Below, piece by piece: positions 59,809 to 64,000 of a stretch of DNA of 64,000 nucleotides; the first letter of the stretch is position 1, and every line of letters starts with the position of its first letter. Under the pieces are notes generated by a model. It was not told the origin of the DNA and searched no databases. It saw only the letters and a list, made by a program, of their open reading frames with translations. The stretch comes from Deltaproteobacteria bacterium (lineage in GTDB: Bacteria > Myxococcota_A > UBA9160 > UBA4427): assembly GCA_002719955.1 (NCBI GenBank), contig PBFW01000005.1, positions 79,545 through 143,544 of the forward strand, written 5' to 3'. Made by a program: the position numbers and the translations under genes.

Positions 59809-61431
59809 TCAACGCAGATGCCCGATATCATATCGCTTCACCGCAAAGAACCCGCCGAGAAGAAGATCCCCGTCTTCGAGCAGCGTCGTGATCCCGCCCC
59901 AATTATTCCAGAGAACGCTGTCGTCCGGGAATGGCCAGCGCGCCACCGTGTCTCCGGTCTCGAAATCGATCGCTCGATACTCGTAGACGCTGTCGACCTT
60001 GGTCGCGACGTAGGCGAGCCCGTTATGCGCGGAGATGGCGGGGGGCATCCAATCCGTGTTGTCGATATCGTCGAGAAACCACCCCTCGATGAAGCGGTTC
60101 TCCTCGGCATTCCACTCGAATTTCTGGGCACCGAGCGGCGGATCACGCGTCTCACCGGCGAGGAAGGCGTTTCCGAGAATATTCAGTGGCGCGGGTGCTG
60201 AGTCGGGATAGGTCGAATTGAGTACGATCACGCCCGTTCCATAGGCCGCGGGTGAGGCCTCCACCGTGAGCGGGCTGAACCGCAACCGGATCTGGTCGGC
60301 GATGCGCCGAGATCGCGCACCGGATTTGCGAACGAAGCCGGGGGGGATACCGTCGCGCCAGAAAGCCACCAGCTGAGCGCCATCGGGACTGCCGTCGGAG
60401 ATCACGACGAGCTGATCCTCATCCTCTCCGAAACCCATCAGGGTGGGTGTCGTCCCGGAGCCGTGCGAAGCGGCACCGCGCGCGATGGCTTCGCCCTCAG
60501 CCATGACGTCGTACTCGCTGATCCAGCCCCCATCCGCCTCGTCGAGTGAGAGTCGTTCCCCATTCCAAGCAACGCCGCGCATATATTTCGAGGTCACCAC
60601 GTAGATGCGCTCTTCATCGACCGCGATCGAGTTTTCGACGTGCTCGCCGGGCAGGAGGAGATGATCCATGAGCGAGAGTTCGCGGTCGAAGACGAAGAGC
60701 CCCCCCTTGGCCGCGACGACCAGATACCCATCGTAGGTGAGGGTGATGCCGAGAATCCGCGACACCTGGCGGGCGACCTCCTCCGGCAGACCGTCGGTCA
60801 ACCCGACACTGCGGATGGGCCGCAACGGTTTCAGTCGGTCATTATCGTCGAAGGATTTCACGATGCGCGTCGCGTCGTAGAATGTGTAGTGATAGCCGTC
60901 CTTGTCGATCACGCCGTAAGCGCCCGATCCACCGTTCGTGTAGTTCAGTTCGAGACCGAAGAGCATATAGACCGAATGAAAAAGCAATCGCCAGTCCTGC
61001 TTCTTCCTTCGTTTCTCGTCGATGGCGTCCATATGCCAGGTGATATCCTCGTGAGTCACGTCGACGTGATCTTGCTCGAGGCCCGGATAGGGCATGAGCC
61101 CGATGAGATCGAAGGCCTCCCCGGTGGCATCGATCTTCACGAGGCCGTGCGGTGTCCCCGCGATGACGGTGGTGTGGTCGCCGACCCGCTTCACGATCGG
61201 GGCCGAGCACCATACGACGGGAATCGTCTTGGCCTCCTCACGCGTTAGCTTCTTACCCTGGGTGGGGCCGTCGACGATCGTCAGATCCGTCTGTCCGGGA
61301 TTATGGTGCGACATGGGATAGGGGCCCGCGGCCGCCCACGGATGTGTCGCCGGCAAGCTCCCCCCCGCCGCGACGGACGCGACGGGAACCAGCGCAAAGA
61401 GCAAGCTCACCAGCATGGCGGTCGGTCTCAT
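59809..61431 (-). CDS. Secreted protein with PQQ-like/YncE-like propeller appearance
   Basis: 540 residues with a Sec signal peptide (AMLVSLLFALVPVASVAAG). The mature chain has repeated strand patterns typical of beta-propellers: TTVIAGTPHGLVKIDATGEAF, LTYDGYLVVAAKGGLFVFDREL, VDEERIYVVTSKYMRGVAW, GLAYVATKVDSVYEYRAIDFETGDTVARW. No enzyme motif or c-type heme site is seen. A periplasmic binding or dehydrogenase-like role is possible; function unknown. It is divergent from the second DUF3604 gene. Confidence 0.75.
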   Translation of the reverse strand: MRPTAMLVSLLFALVPVASVAAGGSLPATHPWAAAGPYPMSHHNPGQTDLTIVDGPTQGKKLTREEAKTIPVVWCSAPIVKRVGDHTTVIAGTPHGLVKIDATGEAFDLIGLMPYPGLEQDHVDVTHEDITWHMDAIDEKRRKKQDWRLLFHSVYMLFGLELNYTNGGSGAYGVIDKDGYHYTFYDATRIVKSFDDNDRLKPLRPIRSVGLTDGLPEEVARQVSRILGITLTYDGYLVVAAKGGLFVFDRELSLMDHLLLPGEHVENSIAVDEERIYVVTSKYMRGVAWNGERLSLDEADGGWISEYDVMAEGEAIARGAASHGSGTTPTLMGFGEDEDQLVVISDGSPDGAQLVAFWRDGIPPGFVRKSGARSRRIADQIRLRFSPLTVEASPAAYGTGVIVLNSTYPDSAPAPLNILGNAFLAGETRDPPLGAQKFEWNAEENRFIEGWFLDDIDNTDWMPPAISAHNGLAYVATKVDSVYEYRAIDFETGDTVARWPFPDDSVLWNNWGGITTLLEDGDLLLGGFFAVKRYDIGHLR

Positions 61432-61812
61432 CTCGAACTCCTTGTGAACGGACGTCCTCTCGAGACACGGCTTGCCGAGTCGTTCATCGAATCGGGCTGA
61501 CGAAGACGGCTCCCTCGAGTCGGCCCGACTCGGACGCCGCTTTCAGGGGATTTTGGCTCCGGTCGAAGCCATGGGCTTCTGCCCAAGAACCCTGCGGGCA
61601 ATTTAACTTATCATCCGATAGGATCAAGCGATCAGTCGTCATTTCGAGACACCTCGCCCGAGCGACCGGGTCTATCGCAGAAAGAAAGAAAAGCGGTGTC
61701 GTCGCCTTCGGCGGGTCTGCCCGGGCGGTGGTGCGCCAGCCCCCCCACCTCACGCAGCCACTCCCCGAGTCCGCCCCCCAGTCCATGAGCGTTTGCCCGA
61801 ATCGGAGCCCGA
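61432..61812. other. Divergent intergenic region, no gene recognised
   Basis: 381 bases between the starts of the propeller gene and the DUF3604 gene. Short open frames here have no recognisable product. A weak minus-strand promoter candidate is listed separately. Confidence 0.5.
61600..61627 (-). promoter_or_regulatory. Possible sigma-70 promoter for the propeller gene
   Basis: On the minus strand, TTGATC (61627-61622) and TAAATT (61605-61600) are 16 bases apart in one of the few AT-rich patches of the region. It would leave a 5' leader of about 160 bases. Confidence 0.3.
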
Positions 61813-63780
61813 ATGTTGCCATCACGAATCATCGTCGCGGTCCTGACTCCCCCCCTGCTCATGGCGAGCTCGGTCGCCTCGGCCTCGCCCGAATCGATCT
61901 CGCTTGACGGCGCACGCCCCTATCAGAGGACGGAGCGACGTGAGGCCTGCGCGAACTACGAGCCACTCAAGCGCCCGCTCTTCGGCGACACCCATGTCCA
62001 CACCGCCTATTCATTCGACGCGAATTCCCAGAATACGCGCAACACGCCGGAGGACGCCTATCGCTTTGCGAAGGGCGAGCGAATGGGAATCCAACCCTAC
62101 GCCGATGACGTTCCGCAGCGTTTCATCCAACTCGATCGCCCCCTCGATTTCGTAGCGGTCAGCGACCATGCGGCCCTGCTCGGAGAGATCGACCTCTGTA
62201 CGACACCGGGCTCCTGGACCTATTGGCACCCCGTCTGCGTCGCGCATCGTTCTTCTTCCGACCTCTCGATCATGGTGTTGGGAGGCCGGGCCCTGGGCTA
62301 TCGCAGCCGTTGGGGTTTCTGCGGTGACGGGGGTGAGATCTGCCTCGATCATGCGGCCAGCGTCTGGAAGCAGATCGGGATCGCGGCCGAAGAGGCCTAC
62401 GATCGGAGTGCGAGCTGTGAGTTCACGAGCTTCGTAGGCTACGAGTGGACCGCATCCATCGATACCGGCAGCAACCTCCACCGCAATGTGATCTTCCGCA
62501 ACGAGCGCGTCCCGCGGCTCCCGACGAGCTGGGTGGAGACACCGTCGGCCCACGATCTGTGGGACCACCTGCAACGCGATTGCTTGGACACGGGTGAGGG
62601 CTGCGATGTACTCACGATCCCGCACAACTCGAATATCAGTTCCGGATTGATGTTCCGATCCGCGAAGCTCGAGGGTTCCGAGCTTCCGCTCCCCGAGGTC
62701 GACGGGATGGAAGCACGTCGGCGTCAGCGCATGGAGCCTCTCGTCGAGATCATGCAGCACAAGGGCTCCTCGGAATGTGACGCCGTGGCGGGCTGGGCGA
62801 ACGATGAAACCTGCGGCTTCGAGACTCTCGCGTACGACAGCTTTGGCGGTGGGCGGCCCTCGATGTTCACGCCGGCACCGCGGCTGCCCGAAGCGAATAA
62901 TTTCGTGCGATGGGCGCTTACCGAAGGCCTGCGACAGCAAGAAACGCTGGGCGTCAACGGGCTCAAATACGGGATCATCGCTTCGACCGACACCCATATC
63001 GCCGCACCGGGTCTGACGGCCGAGAGCGAAGAACATCCGGGACATGGTGGATTTGGAAAGGGAGAAGGGGCCGCGACACCCCAGGAATTCTCGGACAATG
63101 TCGAGTTCGGCCCTGGTGGCCTCGCCGTCGTATGGGCGGAGGAAAACACGCGCGATTCGATCTTCGAAGCCATGCTTCGGCGCGAGACCTACGGCACCAG
63201 CGGCACCCGCCCGATCGTGCGCTTCTTCGGCGGTTGGGATTACCCCGAAGACCTCTGTCAAAGCGCCGACATGGTCGCTCGGGGCTATGCGGGTGGCGTC
63301 CCGATGGGCGCTGACCTCGACGAGAGACCTTCGAAGAGCAGCGCCCCCCGCTTCATCGTCTCGGCGATGCGAGATCCGGGCTCCGCGACCATTCCGAGCC
63401 TGCCATTGCAACGAATGCAGATCGTGAAGGGTTGGATCGAGGACGGGGAACATCGTGAACGGGTCTTCGAGGTCGCCGGTGGGGACAACGGTGCGCGCGT
63501 AGATCTCACAACCTGTGAGCCCAGGGGCACCGGCGCCAGCAGTTTGTGCAGCGTCTGGACGGATCCGGATTTCGACGCGACGTCCGCTGCTTTCTATTAT
63601 GCACGAGTCTTCGAGAACCCCTCTTGCCGCTGGAGCCAATTCACCTGTAACGCAGCTGGCGTCGACTGTGACGACCCTGGATCGGTCCCGCCGGGACTCG
63701 CGGCCTGCTGCTCGGAGGCCCATCAGGGCTCGATTCAGGAACGCGCATGGACTTCACCGATCTGGTACACACCCATGTGA
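61813..63780 (+). CDS. Secreted DUF3604-family protein (second copy)
   Basis: 655 residues with a signal peptide (RIIVAVLTPPLLMASSVASAS). DUF3604 features parallel the first copy: LFGDTHVHTAYSFDANSQ near residue 57, FVAVSDHAALLG, SFVGYEWTASIDTGSNLHRNVIFRN, LTIPHNSNISS, IIASTDTHIAAPG, and the end QERAWTSPIWYTPM. It is more cysteine-rich than the first copy (many Cys pairs, for example CNAAGVDCDD), suggesting disulfides in the periplasm or outside the cell. Activity unestablished. Confidence 0.9.
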   Translation: MLPSRIIVAVLTPPLLMASSVASASPESISLDGARPYQRTERREACANYEPLKRPLFGDTHVHTAYSFDANSQNTRNTPEDAYRFAKGERMGIQPYADDVPQRFIQLDRPLDFVAVSDHAALLGEIDLCTTPGSWTYWHPVCVAHRSSSDLSIMVLGGRALGYRSRWGFCGDGGEICLDHAASVWKQIGIAAEEAYDRSASCEFTSFVGYEWTASIDTGSNLHRNVIFRNERVPRLPTSWVETPSAHDLWDHLQRDCLDTGEGCDVLTIPHNSNISSGLMFRSAKLEGSELPLPEVDGMEARRRQRMEPLVEIMQHKGSSECDAVAGWANDETCGFETLAYDSFGGGRPSMFTPAPRLPEANNFVRWALTEGLRQQETLGVNGLKYGIIASTDTHIAAPGLTAESEEHPGHGGFGKGEGAATPQEFSDNVEFGPGGLAVVWAEENTRDSIFEAMLRRETYGTSGTRPIVRFFGGWDYPEDLCQSADMVARGYAGGVPMGADLDERPSKSSAPRFIVSAMRDPGSATIPSLPLQRMQIVKGWIEDGEHRERVFEVAGGDNGARVDLTTCEPRGTGASSLCSVWTDPDFDATSAAFYYARVFENPSCRWSQFTCNAAGVDCDDPGSVPPGLAACCSEAHQGSIQERAWTSPIWYTPM

Positions 63781-64000
63781 CACACGATCGAGTACGCTGC
63801 ATCGATTCAAAGGGGTTCCCAGCGAGGGTGCTTTCTGGCTGGGAGATATTCGCACGCCCGCGGCTGTTGATTGTCTGGCTCCAGCCCAGGAGCGTGCCTG
63901 ATCCTCGCCGATCTTCATCGATCAGGCGCGCTGAACGCTGGCGGAATTCGCGCACCAGCGACGGATTGGACGTTCACGAGATAGACCGAGGGCAATCTCT
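63781..64000. other. Window end, no gene recognised
   Basis: 220 bases after the DUF3604 stop. Open frames on either strand look like non-coding shadows, and no terminator hairpin is clear. Confidence 0.4.

Overview
The window reads as chromosomal DNA of a high-GC, aerobic, free-living Gram-negative bacterium, probably a deltaproteobacterial-type lineage (Myxococcota, Binatota or a relative). That placement is inference. It rests on the compact mutL-miaA-der-TPR housekeeping block beside a Fis-type sigma-54 activator relative, the lysine-rich FYDLN zinc-ribbon protein, the exosortase-style Wza-like/ExeA-like pair, and the density of LLM oxidoreductases, SDRs and P450s. I saw no tRNA, rRNA, CRISPR array, transposase or integrase.

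Layout. Positions 1-6.1 kb hold queuosine genes (queA, tgt) behind a GHL10-type lipoprotein, with a divergent soluble lytic transglycosylase. 6.3-9.2 kb hold a small anchored protein, the histone-H1-like FYDLN protein and a TetR/secreted-protein pair. 9.6-15 kb is a minus-strand run mutL -> miaA -> der -> TPR membrane protein. 15.1-19.4 kb run on the plus strand: a degenerate sigma-54 activator-like protein, a Nit-type amidase, an FHA protein, a Wza-like export lipoprotein and an ExeA-like ATPase. They face a carbamoyltransferase -> SxtJ -> DUF5989 module (19.6-22.2 kb).

From 23 kb on, the content is accessory catabolism. It includes a D-aminoacylase/BKACE/CPBP operon, two SDRs, an ACMSD-type amidohydrolase, three LLM flavin/F420 oxidoreductases with a CMD-family protein, and a DUF1214-like/sulfotransferase/MFS operon. 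It continues with a DUF3604 protein, a VOC plus KshA-like Rieske oxygenase pair, an APH-type kinase, an HLD-I haloalkane dehalogenase, esterase, TauD and TauE genes, and a set of small or unknown proteins.

50.2-52.5 kb is the decayed remnant of a tetR-MFP-RND efflux operon, still carrying an operator-like repeat. It is followed by an intact cluster P450 -> FAD oxidoreductase -> nitronate-monooxygenase-type protein -> TetR -> P450 -> SDR (52.8-59.5 kb). A perfect palindrome lies inside the putative promoter of that cluster. The window closes with a secreted propeller-like protein and a second DUF3604 protein.

Taken together, the right two thirds look like a degradative island for hydrophobic compounds (steroid-, terpenoid- or organohalogen-like). 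Substrates cannot be read from sequence alone. Several starts were moved to internal ATG, GTG or TTG codons on ribosome-binding-site evidence, as stated in each entry.
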